Shown in pieces: positions 1-10,586 of a DNA stretch of 64,000 nucleotides. The stretch lies in NCBI RefSeq assembly GCF_004564375.1, contig NZ_CP038267.1:3226501-3290500 (forward strand), in the 5' to 3' direction. The stretch's first letter is position 1, and each line of letters begins with the position of its first letter. The stretch is from Nocardioides euryhalodurans (lineage in GTDB: Bacteria; Actinomycetota; Actinomycetes; Propionibacteriales; Nocardioidaceae). Under the pieces are notes generated by a model. The model did not search any database. It was not told where the DNA came from and worked only from the letters and a program-made list of their open reading frames with translations. Position numbers and translations under genes: made by a program.

Positions 1-444
1 AAGGCCGGGACGACCGCGCGTCGTCACCTGGTCGAGATCCGGACCAGCGACGCCGCCGCGTACTCCGTCGGCCAGGAGCTGGGTGTCGACACCTTCGCCG
101 CCGGCGAGGAGATCGACGTCACCGGCACCAGCAAGGGCAAGGGCTTCGCCGGAACCATGAAGCGTCACGGCTTCTCCGGCGTGGGCGCCTCCCACGGTGC
201 GCACCGCAACCACCGCAAGCCGGGCTCGATCGGCGCCTGCGCGACCCCCGGTCGCGTGTTCAAGGGCGTCCGGATGGCCGGCCGCATGGGTACGGACACC
301 GTCACCACCCAGAACCTCACCGTGCACGCGGTGGACGCCGAGAAGGGCCTGATCCTCGTGAAGGGCGCCATCCCCGGCCCCAAGGGTGGTCTGGTCGTGC
401 TGCGCACCGCCGCGAAGAAGACCGTTGAGAATGGAGAGGCCTGA
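1..444 (+). CDS. rplC: 50S ribosomal protein L3, 3' part
   Basis: The reading frame is open from the first base of the window, so the start lies upstream; about 147 C-terminal residues are visible. The Gly/Lys/His-rich stretch with [14 protein letters not shown] followed by [14 protein letters not shown] is the diagnostic L3 loop that reaches into the 23S rRNA core near the peptidyl transferase centre. It is followed two bases later by rplD, as in the S10 operon of actinobacteria, so rpsJ should lie just outside the window. Identity rests on motif and gene order. The ATG at 157 is internal and should not be used as a start. Confidence 0.95.
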   Translation, partial: KAGTTARRHLVEIRTSDAAAYSVGQELGVDTFAAGEEIDVTGTSKGKGFAGTMKRHGFSGVGASHGAHRNHRKPGSIGACATPGRVFKGVRMAGRMGTDTVTTQNLTVHAVDAEKGLILVKGAIPGPKGGLVVLRTAAKKTVENGEA

Positions 445-446
445 GC

Positions 447-1097
447 ATGGCTGACACCGTCAAGACCCTGAAGGTCGAGCTCCCGGCAGCGATCTTCGAC
501 GTCGAGGTCAACGTCCCGCTGATCCACCAGGTCGTGGTGGCCCAGCAGGCGGCCGCGCGTCAGGGCACCCACGCCACCAAGACCCGCGGCGAGGTCCGCG
601 GCGGTGGCGCGAAGCCCTACAAGCAGAAGGGCACCGGCCGCGCCCGTCAGGGCTCGACCCGCGCGCCGCAGTTCGCCGGCGGTGGCGTCGTCCACGGCCC
701 GCAGCCGCGTGACTACTCCCAGCGGACCCCCAAGAAGATGAAGGCCGCCGCCCTGCGCAGCGCCCTCTCCGACCGGGCCCGCAACGACCGGATCCACGTC
801 GTGGACAGCCTCGTGAGCGGCGACAAGCCGTCCACCAGGTCGGCGCTCGGTGCGCTGGCCGGGCTCGCCGACCGCACCAAGTTCCTCGTGGTGCTCGAGC
901 GCAACGACTCGATGACCTGGCTCTCGCTGCGCAACGCGCCCGAGGTCCACATCGTCGCGGTCGACCAGCTCAACACCTACGACGTGCTGGCCTCCGACGA
1001 CGTGGTCTTCACCAAGGGCGCCTACGACGCCTTCGTGAGCAAGGCCGCCCCGGCGGACGAGAAGCAGGCCGCCAAGGCCGAGGAGGGCGAGAAGTGA
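447..1097 (+). CDS. rplD: 50S ribosomal protein L4
   Basis: 216 residues, normal for actinobacterial L4. The basic central loop with [20 protein letters not shown] is the conserved L4 extension that lines the nascent-peptide exit tunnel, followed by the globular C-terminal domain. It starts 3 bases after rplC and its end overlaps the GTG start of rplW by four bases, indicating translational coupling. In E. coli L4 represses its own operon; nothing in this sequence shows whether that holds here. Confidence 0.97.
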   Translation: MADTVKTLKVELPAAIFDVEVNVPLIHQVVVAQQAAARQGTHATKTRGEVRGGGAKPYKQKGTGRARQGSTRAPQFAGGGVVHGPQPRDYSQRTPKKMKAAALRSALSDRARNDRIHVVDSLVSGDKPSTRSALGALAGLADRTKFLVVLERNDSMTWLSLRNAPEVHIVAVDQLNTYDVLASDDVVFTKGAYDAFVSKAAPADEKQAAKAEEGEK

Positions 1098-1390
1098 GCA
1101 CCCTGCACAAGGACCACCGCGACGTCCTGATCGCACCGGTGGTGTCCGAGAAGAGCTACGGCCTCCTCGACGCCAACAAGTACACGTTCCTGGTGCGCCC
1201 GGACGCCAACAAGACCGAGATCAAGATCGCGGTCGAGAAGGTGTTCGACGTCAAGGTCACGTCGGTCAACACGATCAACCGCCAGGGCAAGACCCGCCGT
1301 ACGCGTTACGGCATCGGCAAGCGCGCGAGCACCAAGCGCGCCATCGTCAGCCTCGCTGAGGGCCACCGCATCGACATCTTCGGCGCCTGA
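1094..1390 (+). CDS. rplW: 50S ribosomal protein L23
   Basis: 98 residues, starting at GTG in a GTGA overlap with the rplD stop. The [11 protein letters not shown] and [24 protein letters not shown] segments match the L23 fold that sits at the tunnel exit and docks trigger factor and SRP. The K-T-R-R-T basic patch follows near residue 70. The order L4-L23-L2 is the standard S10 operon order. Length and motifs are typical and nothing unusual is seen. Confidence 0.96.
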   Translation: MSTLHKDHRDVLIAPVVSEKSYGLLDANKYTFLVRPDANKTEIKIAVEKVFDVKVTSVNTINRQGKTRRTRYGIGKRASTKRAIVSLAEGHRIDIFGA

Positions 1391-1410
1391 GCGCCCGAGA
1401 AGGAACAGAC

Positions 1411-2247
<837 letters not shown>

Positions 2248-2252
2248 ACGAC

Positions 2253-2534
2253 ATGCCTCGCAGCCTCAAGAAGGGCCCCTTCGTCGACGACCACCTCATG
2301 AAGAAGGTGGACGCGGAGAACGACAAGGGCAGCCACAACGTCATCAAGACCTGGTCTCGTCGCTCGATGATCGTCCCGGCCATGATCGGCCACACGATCG
2401 CCGTGCACGACGGCCGCAAGCACGTCCCGGTGTTCGTGACCGACTCGATGGTCGGCCACAAGCTCGGGGAGTTCGCACCCACCCGCACCTACCGCGGGCA
2501 CGTGAAGGAAGACCGGAAGGGTCGCCGCCGCTGA
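2253..2534 (+). CDS. rpsS: 30S ribosomal protein S19
   Basis: 93 residues with the opening [15 protein letters not shown] and the VYNG-region equivalent [19 protein letters not shown], both hallmark S19 sequences. S19 pairs with S13 in the head of the small subunit and contacts the A-site tRNA region. It is followed by a 30-base gap holding a clear AAGGAGAT ribosome binding site for rplV. Confidence 0.98.
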   Translation: MPRSLKKGPFVDDHLMKKVDAENDKGSHNVIKTWSRRSMIVPAMIGHTIAVHDGRKHVPVFVTDSMVGHKLGEFAPTRTYRGHVKEDRKGRRR

Positions 2535-2564
2535 CGCGGGGGCGAGCTAAGGAGATATCAGCCA

Positions 2565-2999
2565 ATGAGCGTTACTGAGCGCCGGCGCACGAGCGCCCGC
2601 CGCGAGTCGCTGCTCGGCGACCAGCCGGGAGCCTTCGCGACCGCCCGCTTCGTGCGGATCACGCCGATGAAGGCCCGCCGTGTCGTCGACATGGTCCGCG
2701 GTCTTCCCGTCGACGAGGCCCTGGCCCTGCTGCAGTTCGCGCCGCAGGCCGCCTCGGAGACCGTCTACAAGGTGCTGGAGAGCGCCCTCGCGAACGCGGA
2801 GACCACCGAGAGCCTCGACCGGGGCGACCTGGTCGTCTCCGTCGCCCGGGTCGACGAGGGCCCCACCATGAAGCGGTGGCGCCCCCGTGCCCAGGGACGC
2901 GCGACCCGCATCCTCAAGCGCACCAGCCACATCACGCTCGCCGTCCAGCCGGCCGGCGTCGTGGGGACCAGCAAGGCACGGAAGGGCGGTTCCAAGTAA
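2565..2999 (+). CDS. rplV: 50S ribosomal protein L22
   Basis: 144 residues. The core [20 protein letters not shown] and the C-terminal beta-hairpin region with [17 protein letters not shown] match L22, whose hairpin lines the exit tunnel. Relative to short L22 proteins there is an N-terminal extension of about 25 residues rich in Arg and Ser. The start is fixed by AAGGAGAT about 9 bases upstream. Its TAA stop overlaps the ATG of rpsC by one base. Confidence 0.96.
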   Translation: MSVTERRRTSARRESLLGDQPGAFATARFVRITPMKARRVVDMVRGLPVDEALALLQFAPQAASETVYKVLESALANAETTESLDRGDLVVSVARVDEGPTMKRWRPRAQGRATRILKRTSHITLAVQPAGVVGTSKARKGGSK

Positions 3000-3829
3000 T
3001 GGGCCAGAAGATCAACCCGAACGGCTTCCGCCTCGGCATCTCCACGGACCACAAGTCCCGCTGGTACGCCGACAAGCTCTACAAGTCCTACGTGGGCGAG
3101 GACGTGGCGATCCGCCGCCTCCTGTCCAAGGGCATGGAGCGGGCCGGTATCGCCAAGGTCGAGATCGAGCGCACCCGTGACCGGGTCCGCGTCGACATCC
3201 ACACCGCCCGTCCGGGCATCGTCATCGGTCGCCGCGGCGCCGAGGCGGACCGGATCCGTGGCGAGCTGGAGAAGCTCACCGGCAAGCAGGTGCAGCTGAA
3301 CATCCTCGAGGTGAAGAGCCCCGAGGTCGACGCGCAGCTGGTCGCCCAGGGCGTCGCCGAGCAGCTCGCCGGTCGCGTGCAGTTCCGTCGTGCGATGCGC
3401 AAGGCGATGCAGACCTCGATGCGCTCCGGTGCCAAGGGCATCCGGATCCAGTGCTCGGGCCGCCTCAACGGCGCCGAGATGTCGCGCACGGAGTTCTACC
3501 GCGAGGGCCGCGTGCCCCTGCACACCCTGCGTGCCGACATCGACTACGGCTTCTACGAGGCCAAGACGACCTTCGGCCGGATCGGCGTGAAGGTCTGGAT
3601 CTACAAGGGCGAGGTCGCCGGCACCCGTGCCGAGCGCCAGGCCCAGGCTGCTGCCCGCGCCGGTGTCCCCGGTCGCGGTGGCCGCCCCTCGCGTGGTGGC
3701 GACCGTCCGAGCCGCGGCTCGCGCGGTGACCGTCCGACGCGTGCCGACCGTGGCGCCGAGGCCCCTGCCGCCGACGCGGCTCCGGCTGCGGCGCCCGCCG
3801 CTGACAGCACTGCCGGAACGGAGGCCTGA
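2999..3829 (+). CDS. rpsC: 30S ribosomal protein S3
   Basis: 276 residues from the ATG that shares a base with the rplV stop; [14 protein letters not shown] is the universal S3 opening, so longer upstream readings are wrong. The KH domain (about residues 40-110, with [11 protein letters not shown]) is followed by the C-terminal S3 domain. The last 55 residues are a low-complexity tail, first Arg/Gly/Ser-rich and then Ala/Pro-rich, of the kind found in Nocardioides-like actinobacteria. S3 is at the mRNA entry site of the 30S subunit. Confidence 0.97.
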   Translation: MGQKINPNGFRLGISTDHKSRWYADKLYKSYVGEDVAIRRLLSKGMERAGIAKVEIERTRDRVRVDIHTARPGIVIGRRGAEADRIRGELEKLTGKQVQLNILEVKSPEVDAQLVAQGVAEQLAGRVQFRRAMRKAMQTSMRSGAKGIRIQCSGRLNGAEMSRTEFYREGRVPLHTLRADIDYGFYEAKTTFGRIGVKVWIYKGEVAGTRAERQAQAAARAGVPGRGGRPSRGGDRPSRGSRGDRPTRADRGAEAPAADAAPAAAPAADSTAGTEA

Positions 3830-3832
3830 GCC

Positions 3833-4252
3833 ATGTTGATGCCCCGTCGTGTCAAGCACCGCAAGCAGCACCACCCCAAGCGGCGTGGTGCGGCCAAGGG
3901 TGGCACCACCCTGGCGTTCGGTGACTTCGGGATCCAGGCGATCGAGGGTCACTACGTGACCAACCGGCAGATCGAGTCGGCGCGAATCGCGATGACCCGT
4001 CACATCAAGCGTGGCGGCAAGGTGTGGATCAACATCTACCCCGACCGGCCCCTGACCAAGAAGCCTGCCGAGACCCGCATGGGTTCCGGCAAGGGCTCGC
4101 CCGAGTGGTGGGTGGCCAACGTGAAGCCCGGTCGTGTCATGTTCGAACTCTCCGGTGTGGACGAGGGAACCGCTCGCGAGGCCATGCGCCGCGCGATGCA
4201 CAAGCTCCCGATGAAGTGCCGGTTCATTTCCCGCGAGGCAGGTGAATTCTGA
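3833..4252 (+). CDS. rplP: 50S ribosomal protein L16
   Basis: 139 residues, typical. [19 protein letters not shown] at the N-terminus and [22 protein letters not shown] in the middle are L16 signatures; the latter loop lies near the A-site tRNA acceptor arm. The gene starts 3 bases after rpsC and ends in an ATGA-type overlap with rpmC. An in-frame ATG two codons downstream is a possible alternative start. Confidence 0.97.
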   Translation: MLMPRRVKHRKQHHPKRRGAAKGGTTLAFGDFGIQAIEGHYVTNRQIESARIAMTRHIKRGGKVWINIYPDRPLTKKPAETRMGSGKGSPEWWVANVKPGRVMFELSGVDEGTAREAMRRAMHKLPMKCRFISREAGEF

Positions 4253-4497
4253 TGGCCAGCACCGTGAAGGCTCACGAGCTCGACGAGCTGACCGACATCG
4301 ACCTCGAGGCGAAGCTCCGCGAGGCCAAGGAGGAGCTGTTCAACCTCCGATTCCAGGCGGCCACCGGCCAGCTGGAGAGCCACGGACGGCTCCGTACGGT
4401 CAAGAAGGACATCGCCCGGATCTACACCGTGGTGCGCGAGCGAGAGCTCGGCATCCGTTCCACCCCCGGGGCTGAGAAGGAAGAGGCTTCCGCATGA
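4252..4497 (+). CDS. rpmC: 50S ribosomal protein L29
   Basis: 81 residues; the ATG shares its first base with the rplP stop. The helical hairpin [21 protein letters not shown] plus [12 protein letters not shown] is the L29 fold. It sits at the exit tunnel next to L23. The C-terminal 15 residues are an acidic extension. The last four bases overlap rpsQ, continuing the chain of coupled genes. Confidence 0.96.
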   Translation: MASTVKAHELDELTDIDLEAKLREAKEELFNLRFQAATGQLESHGRLRTVKKDIARIYTVVRERELGIRSTPGAEKEEASA

Positions 4498-4763
4498 GCG
4501 AGCAGCAGGCGACGCGCAACTCGCGCAAGACCCGTGAGGGCCTGGTCGTGTCCGACAAGATGGACAAGACCGTGGTCGTGGCCGTCGAGGACCGTGTCAA
4601 GCACGCCCTCTACGGCAAGGTCATGCGCAAGACGTCCAAGCTGAAGGCGCACGACGAGCAGAACGACTGTGGCATCGGTGACCGGGTCCTGATCATGGAG
4701 ACCCGCCCGCTGTCCGCCACCAAGCGCTGGCGCATCGTCGAGATCCTCGAGCGCGCCAAGTAA
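4494..4763 (+). CDS. rpsQ: 30S ribosomal protein S17
   Basis: 89 residues. [22 protein letters not shown] and the [22 protein letters not shown] segment give the OB-fold S17 signature. The start overlaps rpmC by four bases. It is the last gene of the S10-type cluster; the following 93-base gap before rplN is the longest in this part and contains two small hairpins. Confidence 0.97.
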   Translation: MSEQQATRNSRKTREGLVVSDKMDKTVVVAVEDRVKHALYGKVMRKTSKLKAHDEQNDCGIGDRVLIMETRPLSATKRWRIVEILERAK

Positions 4764-4778
4764 CTGAAGACTCTGACG

Positions 4779-4830
4779 CCGGGCGCCGCCCGGTTCCGAC
4801 GATTCGTTCCCCCAGGCTCACCGCGGTGAG
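4779..4830 (+). promoter_or_regulatory. Two small hairpins in the rpsQ-rplN spacer
   Basis: CCGGGC at 4779-4784 pairs with GCCCGG at 4788-4793 across three bases, and CTCACC-GC-GGTGAG at 4817-4830 is a perfect 14-base palindrome. They mark the classical junction between the S10 and spc gene groups. No T-tract follows, so termination is not shown; they could be attenuator or processing structures. The rplN ribosome binding site AAGGAGAG follows. Confidence 0.4.
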
Positions 4831-4856
4831 AACCGGGGCGACAAGGAGAGACAGAA

Positions 4857-5225
4857 ATGATTCAGCAGGAGTCGCGACTCAAGGTCGCCGACAACACGGG
4901 TGCCAAGGAGATCCTCTGCATCCGCGTGCTCGGTGGCTCGGGTCGTCGCTACGCCGGCATCGGTGACGTCATCGTCGCCACCGTCAAGGACGCGATCCCC
5001 GGTGGCAACGTGAAGAAGGGTGACGTCGTCAAGGCGGTCATCGTGCGCACCGTCAAGGAGCGCCGCCGCTCCGACGGTTCCTACATCCGCTTCGACGAGA
5101 ACGCCGCCGTCATCCTCAAGGCCGACGGCGAGCCCCGCGGAACCCGCATCTTCGGCCCCGTGGGCCGCGAGCTGCGCGAGAAGAAGTTCATGCGGATCGT
5201 CTCGCTGGCGCCGGAGGTGCTCTGA
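4857..5225 (+). CDS. rplN: 50S ribosomal protein L14
   Basis: 122 residues, exactly the family length. [19 protein letters not shown], the [21 protein letters not shown] segment and [10 protein letters not shown] at the C-terminus are diagnostic. L14 forms part of the subunit interface with L19. A strong AAGGAGAG lies upstream. The gene opens the spc group and is two bases from rplX. Confidence 0.98.
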   Translation: MIQQESRLKVADNTGAKEILCIRVLGGSGRRYAGIGDVIVATVKDAIPGGNVKKGDVVKAVIVRTVKERRRSDGSYIRFDENAAVILKADGEPRGTRIFGPVGRELREKKFMRIVSLAPEVL

Positions 5226-5227
5226 CC

Positions 5228-5602
5228 ATGGCCAAGCAGGGAAAGAAGTCTGTGAACATCAAGAAGGGCGACCAGGTCCGGGTCATCTCCGGCCGGGACA
5301 AGGGCGCCGAGGGCAAGGTCATCCGGGTGCTCCGCGAGGAGCAGCGCGTGATCGTCGAGGGTGTCAACCGGATCAAGAAGCACACCAAGGTCATCGACCA
5401 GGGTGGCCGCTCCGGCACCACCGGCGGCATCATCACCGCCGAGGCCCCCATCCACGTGTCGAACGTGATGCTGGTCGAGGGTGACGGCGTCACCCGGATC
5501 GGCTTCAAGCGGGTCGAGGTCGAGAAGCGTCGTCCCGACGGCTCGACGTACACCTCGACGCGCAGCGTCCGCATCTCCCGTGCGACCGGGAAGGAGATCT
5601 GA
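5228..5602 (+). CDS. rplX: 50S ribosomal protein L24
   Basis: 124 residues. The KOW motif [20 protein letters not shown] near residues 12-31 and IKKHTK followed by [15 protein letters not shown] identify L24, an assembly initiator of the large subunit. The start ATG lies two bases after rplN. The C-terminus is longer than in E. coli and ends in a Ser/Arg-rich tail, as is usual in actinobacteria. Confidence 0.97.
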   Translation: MAKQGKKSVNIKKGDQVRVISGRDKGAEGKVIRVLREEQRVIVEGVNRIKKHTKVIDQGGRSGTTGGIITAEAPIHVSNVMLVEGDGVTRIGFKRVEVEKRRPDGSTYTSTRSVRISRATGKEI

Positions 5603-5603
5603 G

Positions 5604-6173
5604 ATGACCGAGATCACGACCGAGAAGGTCACGCCCCGTCTCAAGACCCGCTACCGCGAGGAGATCATCCCCGCGCTCCAGGGCGAGTTCGAGATCAAGA
5701 ACGTCATGCAGGTCCCCGGTCTGGTGAAGATCGTGGTCAACATGGGCGTCGGCGAGGCTGCCCGCGACTCGAAGCTGATCGAGGGTGCCGTCAAGGACCT
5801 CACCGCGATCACCGGCCAGAAGCCGATGGTGACCAAGGCCCGCAAGTCCATCGCCCAGTTCAAGCTGCGCGAGGGCATGCCGATCGGCGCCCACGTGACG
5901 CTGCGCGGCGACCGGATGTGGGAGTTCATGGACCGCCTGCTGTCGCTGGCGCTGCCGCGGATCCGTGACTTCCGGGGCCTCTCGCCCAAGCAGTTCGACG
6001 GCCGGGGCAACTACACCTTCGGCCTGACCGAGCAGGTCATGTTCCACGAGATCGACCAGGACAAGGTCGACCGCTCGCGGGGCATGGACATCACGGTCGT
6101 GACCACCGCGACCAACGACGACGAGGGGCGTGCGCTGCTCAAGCAGCTCGGCTTCCCCTTTGCCGAGCGCTGA
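5604..6173 (+). CDS. rplE: 50S ribosomal protein L5
   Basis: 189 residues from the ATG one base after the rplX stop, preceded by AAGGAG. The sequence [15 protein letters not shown], then [14 protein letters not shown] and the [23 protein letters not shown] block are L5 signatures; L5 carries 5S rRNA and touches the P-site tRNA. The upstream in-frame extension to 5481 overlaps rplX and is not used. Confidence 0.97.
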
Positions 6174-6186
6174 GAAGGAGCGAGAC

Positions 6187-6372
6187 ATGGCGAAGACTGC
6201 ACTCAAGGTCAAGGCGGCCCGCAAGCCCAAGTTCGCGGTGCGTGGCTACACGCGCTGCCAGCGCTGCGGCCGGCCCAAGGCCGTCTACCGCAAGTTCGGC
6301 CTGTGCCGCATCTGCCTGCGGGAGATGGCTCACCGGGGCGAGCTCCCCGGCGTGACCAAGTCCTCCTGGTAA
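6187..6372 (+). CDS. rpsN: 30S ribosomal protein S14, zinc-binding type
   Basis: 61 residues. The short length and four cysteines (C24, C27, C40, C43) mark the zinc-ribbon type Z S14, rather than the roughly 100-residue zinc-free paralogue that actinobacteria use under zinc starvation and which is absent from this window. GAGAAGGAGCGAG precedes the ATG at 6187. S14 sits in the head of the 30S subunit next to S3 and S10. Confidence 0.97.
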
Positions 6373-6398
6373 ACCCCACCGAATCAACCGCTGAAGGT

Positions 6399-6419
6399 CG
6401 GTCTCCCCGCGGGGGACCG
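6399..6419 (+). promoter_or_regulatory. Hairpin in the rpsN-rpsH spacer
   Basis: CGGTC and CCCC pair with GGGG and GACCG around a two-base GC turn, with one bulged T: a stem of about 9 bp 30 bases upstream of rpsH. There is no T-tract. It could be a transcript-processing site or a regulatory structure; function is inference. Confidence 0.35.
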
Positions 6420-6449
6420 AAACCACAGAGAGAAAGGGCCGGACCGGCC

Positions 6450-6851
6450 ATGACGATGACTGACCCGATCGCAGACATGCTCACCCGTCTGCGCAACGCC
6501 AACCAGGCGTTCCACGACGACGTGTCGATGCCCTACAGCAAGCTGAAGGAGGGTGTCGCCGAGATCCTCCGCCAGGAGGGCTACATCACCTCCTTCGAGG
6601 TGCAGGACACCGAGGGCCCCGGCAAGCTGCTGGTGATCACCCTCAAGTACGGCCGCAACCGGGAGCGCTCCATCGCGGGCGTCCGCCGGATCAGCAAGCC
6701 CGGCCTGCGGGTCTACGCCAAGAGCACGGGCCTCCCGAAGGTGCTCGGCGGCCTCGGCGTCGCGATCATCTCGACCAGCCAGGGCCTGCTGACCGACCGC
6801 CAGGCCAACCAGAAGGGCGTGGGTGGGGAAGTCCTCGCCTACGTCTGGTGA
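6450..6851 (+). CDS. rpsH: 30S ribosomal protein S8
   Basis: 133 residues. [17 protein letters not shown] opens every S8, and [22 protein letters not shown] with the C-terminal GGEVLAYVW is the RNA-binding half. The ATG at 6450 is preferred over the in-frame ATG at 6456 because GAGAGAAAGG ends about 12 bases upstream. S8 organises the central domain of 16S rRNA. In E. coli it represses the spc operon; that is not demonstrated here. Confidence 0.97.
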   Translation: MTMTDPIADMLTRLRNANQAFHDDVSMPYSKLKEGVAEILRQEGYITSFEVQDTEGPGKLLVITLKYGRNRERSIAGVRRISKPGLRVYAKSTGLPKVLGGLGVAIISTSQGLLTDRQANQKGVGGEVLAYVW

Positions 6852-6882
6852 CCCCCGACTACTCGCGAAGGAGAGAAGAAGC

Positions 6883-7422
6883 ATGTCGCGCATTGGCAAG
6901 CTCCCGATCGCGGTGCCGTCGGGTGTCGACGTCGCCATCGATGACCGTCTGGTGACGGTCAAGGGACCCAAGGGCACCCTCAGCCACGCTGTCGCCTCCC
7001 CCATCACGGTGGAGAACAACGACGGTGTGCTCGAGGTCAAGCGTCCCGACGACGAGCGTGAGAGCCGTTCGCTCCACGGTCTGACCCGCACCCTGATCAA
7101 CAACATGGTGGTGGGGGTGACCGACGGCTACGAGAAGAAGCTCGAGATCGTCGGCGTCGGCTACCGCGTGCTGTCCAAGGGCCCGACCCAGCTGGAGTTC
7201 CAGCTCGGGTACTCCCACTCGATCACGTTCAACGCCCCCGAGGGCATCACCTTCACGGTGGAGGGCCCGACCAAGCTCGGCGTCCAGGGCATCGACAAGC
7301 AGCTGGTCGGCGAGACCGCGGCCAACATCCGCAAGCTGCGCAAGCCCGAGCCGTACAAGGGCAAGGGCGTTCGCTACGCGGGTGAGCACATCCGCCGCAA
7401 GGTCGGAAAGGCTGGTAAGTGA
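6883..7422 (+). CDS. rplF: 50S ribosomal protein L6
   Basis: 179 residues from the ATG preceded by [26 protein letters not shown], then [11 protein letters not shown] and the C-terminal [18 protein letters not shown] are L6 signatures. L6 binds helix 97 of 23S rRNA near the factor-binding site. The next gene begins at or immediately after its TGA stop. Confidence 0.97.
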   Translation: MSRIGKLPIAVPSGVDVAIDDRLVTVKGPKGTLSHAVASPITVENNDGVLEVKRPDDERESRSLHGLTRTLINNMVVGVTDGYEKKLEIVGVGYRVLSKGPTQLEFQLGYSHSITFNAPEGITFTVEGPTKLGVQGIDKQLVGETAANIRKLRKPEPYKGKGVRYAGEHIRRKVGKAGK

Positions 7423-7808
7423 CCATGGGCATCAAGCTCTCCCACAACAAGCACACCGCGTCCCGCACCCGGTCACGCCTGCGTCGTCAGGTCCGTGGCC
7501 GCAAGAAGGTCGCCGGCACCGCCGAGCGTCCGCGCCTGGTCGTCACGCGCTCCTCACGGCACATCACCGTGCAGGTCGTCGACGACCTCGTCGGCAAGAC
7601 GCTGGCCTCCGCCTCCACCATGGAGACGGACCTGCGCTCGCTCGACGGCGACAAGACGGCCAAGGCGAAGAAGGTCGGCGAGCTCGTGGCCGCCCGCGCC
7701 AAGGAGCACGGTGTCGACTCGGTCGTCTTCGACCGGGCCGGCAACAAGTACCACGGCCGTGTCGCGGCCCTGGCCGACGGCGCCCGCGAGGGCGGGCTGA
7801 CCTTCTGA
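7419..7808 (+). CDS. rplR: 50S ribosomal protein L18
   Basis: About 129 residues from GTG 7419, which overlaps the rplF stop and lies 7 bases after GGAAAGG; ATG 7425 is an equally plausible start giving 127 residues. [23 protein letters not shown] and the C-terminal [24 protein letters not shown] identify L18, which binds 5S rRNA with L5 and L25. The TGA overlaps a ten-codon reading frame that leads into rpsE. Confidence 0.95.
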   Translation: MTMGIKLSHNKHTASRTRSRLRRQVRGRKKVAGTAERPRLVVTRSSRHITVQVVDDLVGKTLASASTMETDLRSLDGDKTAKAKKVGELVAARAKEHGVDSVVFDRAGNKYHGRVAALADGAREGGLTF

Positions 7809-7840
7809 TGGCAGACATGACATTCAAGGGAGTTATCTGA
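7808..7840 (+). CDS. Possible ten-codon coupling minicistron
   Basis: ATG at 7808 overlaps the rplR stop as TGATG, reads ten codons ([10 protein letters not shown]) and ends in a TGA that overlaps the rpsE ATG at 7840, again as TGATG. The rpsE ribosome binding site AAGGGAG lies inside it. Both overlaps are seen directly. Translation is inferred; it could carry terminating ribosomes from rplR to rpsE or be chance. Confidence 0.35.
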   Translation: MADMTFKGVI

Positions 7841-8460
7841 TGAGCGGATCCCAGCAGCGCGGACAGCGCGCCGGTGGCGGCCGCGGTGGCCGCGACGGTG
7901 GTCGCGGTGGCCAGCAGGAGAAGAGCCAGTACCTCGAGCGCGTCGTCGCGATCAACCGCGTCGCCAAGGTCGTGAAGGGTGGTCGTCGCTTCAGCTTCAC
8001 CGCCCTCGTGATCGTCGGTGACGGCGATGGTCTCGTCGGCGTCGGCTACGGCAAGGCCAAGGAAGTTCCGGCCGCCATCGCCAAGGGTGTCGAGGAGGCC
8101 AAGAAGAACTTCTTCAAGGTCCCCCGCATCCAGGGCACCATCCCGCACCCCGTGCAGGGTGAGAAGGCCGCCGGCGTCGTCCTGCTGCGTCCGGCCGCCC
8201 CGGGTACCGGTGTGATCGCCGGTGGCCCGGTGCGCGCCGTGCTGGAGTGCGCCGGCATCCACGACGTCCTGAGCAAGTCGCTCGGGTCGTCCAACCAGAT
8301 CAACATCGTCCACGCGACCGTCGAGGCGCTGAAGATGCTCGAGCAGCCGGAGTCGGTTGCCGCGCGTCGCGGCCTGCGGGTCGAGGACGTGGCCCCGGCT
8401 GCCCTGCTGAAGGCACGCGCCGAGGTGCCCGAGGGCGTCTCCCAGGAGGTGTCGGCCTGA
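7840..8460 (+). CDS. rpsE: 30S ribosomal protein S5
   Basis: 206 residues. After a Gly/Arg-rich N-terminal extension of about 25 residues, the dsRBD-like domain ([23 protein letters not shown]) and the C-terminal domain with [17 protein letters not shown] follow the family pattern. S5 contributes to decoding fidelity and mRNA unwinding at the entry pore. Start ATG is preceded by AAGGGAG at 8 bases. Its stop overlaps the rpmD ATG. Confidence 0.97.
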   Translation: MSGSQQRGQRAGGGRGGRDGGRGGQQEKSQYLERVVAINRVAKVVKGGRRFSFTALVIVGDGDGLVGVGYGKAKEVPAAIAKGVEEAKKNFFKVPRIQGTIPHPVQGEKAAGVVLLRPAAPGTGVIAGGPVRAVLECAGIHDVLSKSLGSSNQINIVHATVEALKMLEQPESVAARRGLRVEDVAPAALLKARAEVPEGVSQEVSA

Positions 8461-8642
8461 TGGCACAGCTGAAGGTCCAGCAGAAGAAGTCCACGATCGG
8501 CTGCAAGGCCAACCAGCGCGAGACCCTGCGTACGCTCGGGCTCAAGCGCATCGGTGACGTGGTCGTCAAGGAGGACCGCCCGGAGATCCGGGGCATGGTC
8601 CAGACCGTCCGTCACCTGGTGACGGTCGAGGAGGTCGACTGA
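8460..8642 (+). CDS. rpmD: 50S ribosomal protein L30
   Basis: 60 residues, the family length, from an ATG sharing one base with the rpsE stop. [29 protein letters not shown] and [17 protein letters not shown] are the L30 signature. Longer upstream readings overlap rpsE and are rejected. L30 is a peripheral large-subunit protein. Confidence 0.96.
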   Translation: MAQLKVQQKKSTIGCKANQRETLRTLGLKRIGDVVVKEDRPEIRGMVQTVRHLVTVEEVD

Positions 8643-8643
8643 C

Positions 8644-9084
8644 ATGCCGCTCAAGCTGCACCACCTGCGTCCCGCCCCGGGCGCCAAGACCGCCAAGACC
8701 CGTGTGGGTCGCGGTGAGGGCTCCAAGGGCAAGACCGCCGGTCGAGGCACCAAGGGCACCAAGGCCCGCAACCAGGTTCCGGCCTCCTTCGAGGGTGGCC
8801 AGATGCCGATCCACATGCGGCTGCCGAAGCTCAAGGGCTTCAAGAACCCCTTCAAGGTGGAGTTCCAGGTCGTCAACCTCGACCGGATCAGCGAGCTCTT
8901 CCCCGAGGGTGGCGCCGTGACCGTCGACGAGCTGGTGGCCCGCGGGGCCGTCCGCAAGGGCCAGCCCGTCAAGGTGCTCGGCCAGGGCGACCTCACCGTC
9001 AAGGTCGACGTCACCGCCCAGGCCTTCTCCGGGTCCGCCAAGGAGAAGATCGAGGCGGCGGGCGGAAGCACGACCACCGCCTGA
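8644..9084 (+). CDS. rplO: 50S ribosomal protein L15
   Basis: 146 residues. [34 protein letters not shown] is the basic N-terminal L15 tail that threads into 23S rRNA, followed by the globular domain with [13 protein letters not shown]. It begins one base after rpmD and is the last ribosomal gene of the spc group; secY is separated from it by 205 bases carrying a large hairpin. Confidence 0.97.
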   Translation: MPLKLHHLRPAPGAKTAKTRVGRGEGSKGKTAGRGTKGTKARNQVPASFEGGQMPIHMRLPKLKGFKNPFKVEFQVVNLDRISELFPEGGAVTVDELVARGAVRKGQPVKVLGQGDLTVKVDVTAQAFSGSAKEKIEAAGGSTTTA

Positions 9085-9108
9085 TCGTTCACCTGATGAA
9101 CCTGCGCA

Positions 9109-9161
9109 GGGGCGCGGACGGTCCTGTCGACCAGCTCGACACGGGGACCGGTCCGCGCCCC
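9109..9161 (+). terminator. Large hairpin after rplO
   Basis: GGGGCGCGGAC (9109-9119) pairs with GTCCGCGCCCC (9151-9161), GGTCC (9120-9124) with GGACC (9145-9149), and TGTCGA (9125-9130) with TCGACA (9136-9141) around a five-base loop. That is about 22 bp in total with small bulges. No T-run follows, as is common for high-GC terminators, so termination between rplO and secY is inferred. Confidence 0.55.
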
Positions 9162-9193
9162 GACGCACACCCGGAGCGGTTCAGGGCGCCTGT

Positions 9194-9199
9194 TAGGCT
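9194..9199 (+). promoter_or_regulatory. Possible -10 box for secY-adk-map
   Basis: TAGGCT lies downstream of the hairpin and 91 bases before the secY GTG. No convincing -35 hexamer is seen at 16-18 bases. It fits separate transcription of secY-adk-map but is only a weak candidate. Confidence 0.25.
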
Positions 9200-9289
9200 G
9201 CCCCGGGCCTCTCGTCGTCGCGGGTCGCACCTGGTGACACTGTGCACACTGGGGCGGGAGCCGCACCCTGCTTGGAGGAAGAGGAAGCC

Positions 9290-10585
9290 GTGCTGAGCGC
9301 GTTCGCCAACGCATTCCGGACCCCGGACCTGCGGCGCAAACTGCTGTTCGTCCTGCTGATCATCACGATCTTCAGGCTCGGGTCGCAGGTCCCTGCCCCC
9401 GGCGTCAACGTCGCCAACGTGCAGAGCTGCCTGGCCCAGGTCGAGGACCAGGGCCTCTACAGCCTGATCAACCTCTTCTCGGGTGGAGCACTGCTCCAGC
9501 TGACGATCTTCGCGCTCGGGATCATGCCCTACATCACGGCGAGCATCATCCTGCAGCTGCTGGTCGTGGTGATCCCGCGCCTCGAGGCCCTCAAGAAGGA
9601 GGGCCAGGCGGGGCAGACCAAGATCACCCAGTACACCCGCTACCTCACGCTGGGCCTCGCGCTGCTGCAGGCCACCGGCATCGTCGCGCTGGCCCGCTCG
9701 GGCAACCTGCTCCAGGGCTGCACCCTGGACCTGCTGCACAGCGACGGCACCGCCACCTTCCTGGTCATGGTCATCACCATGACGGCCGGCACCGCCGTGA
9801 TCATGTGGCTGGGCGAGCTCATCACCGAGCACGGCATCGGCAACGGCATGTCGCTGCTGATCTTCACCCAGGTCGTCGCGACCTTCCCGGGCTCGCTGTG
9901 GGCCGTCGGCCAGACCCAGGGCTGGTGGGTCTTCGGCATCGTGCTGCTCATCGGCTTCGTGATCATCGGCGCGGTCATCTTCATCGAGCAGGCACAGCGG
10001 CGGATCCCCGTCCAGTACGCCCGCCGGATGGTGGGCCGCAAGATGTTCGGCGGCTCCTCGACCTACATCCCGCTCAAGGTCAACCAGGCCGGCATCATCC
10101 CGGTCATCTTCGCCTCGTCGCTGATGTACCTCCCCGCGCTCGCGGTCCAGTTCAACCAGACCAGCGACTCCGCGTGGATCCAGTTCGTCAACGAGTACTT
10201 CGTGCAGGGCGACAGCCCGCTCTACATGGCGACCTTCTTCGCCCTCATCATCTTCTTCACCTACTTCTACGTGTCGATCACCTTCAACCCCGAAGAGGTC
10301 GCCGACAACATGAAGAAGTACGGCGGCTTCATCCCCGGGATCCGGGCGGGCAAGCCGACCGAGGACTACCTGTCCTACGTCCTGTCCCGCATCACGCTGC
10401 CTGGCGCGCTCTACCTCGGCATCATCTCGCTGATCCCGCTGATCGCGCTCGTGCTGATCAACGCCGACGCCAACTTCCCGTTCGGCGGCACGTCCATCCT
10501 GATCATGGTCGGTGTCGCGCTCGACACGGTGAAGCAGATCGAGAGCCAGCTCCAGCAGCGCAACTACGAAGGATTCCTCCGCTGA
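9290..10585 (+). CDS. secY: Protein translocase subunit SecY
   Basis: 431 residues from GTG 9290, preceded by GGAGGAAGAGG; the in-frame ATG at 9242 lies upstream of this site and is rejected. About ten hydrophobic segments are visible, with the conserved [12 protein letters not shown] in helix 1, [15 protein letters not shown], and the cytoplasmic loop [14 protein letters not shown] that contacts ribosome and SecA. SecY is the pore of the plasma-membrane Sec translocon. The following secY-adk-map order is conserved in actinobacteria. Confidence 0.98.
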   Translation: MLSAFANAFRTPDLRRKLLFVLLIITIFRLGSQVPAPGVNVANVQSCLAQVEDQGLYSLINLFSGGALLQLTIFALGIMPYITASIILQLLVVVIPRLEALKKEGQAGQTKITQYTRYLTLGLALLQATGIVALARSGNLLQGCTLDLLHSDGTATFLVMVITMTAGTAVIMWLGELITEHGIGNGMSLLIFTQVVATFPGSLWAVGQTQGWWVFGIVLLIGFVIIGAVIFIEQAQRRIPVQYARRMVGRKMFGGSSTYIPLKVNQAGIIPVIFASSLMYLPALAVQFNQTSDSAWIQFVNEYFVQGDSPLYMATFFALIIFFTYFYVSITFNPEEVADNMKKYGGFIPGIRAGKPTEDYLSYVLSRITLPGALYLGIISLIPLIALVLINADANFPFGGTSILIMVGVALDTVKQIESQLQQRNYEGFLR

Positions 10586-10586
10586 G

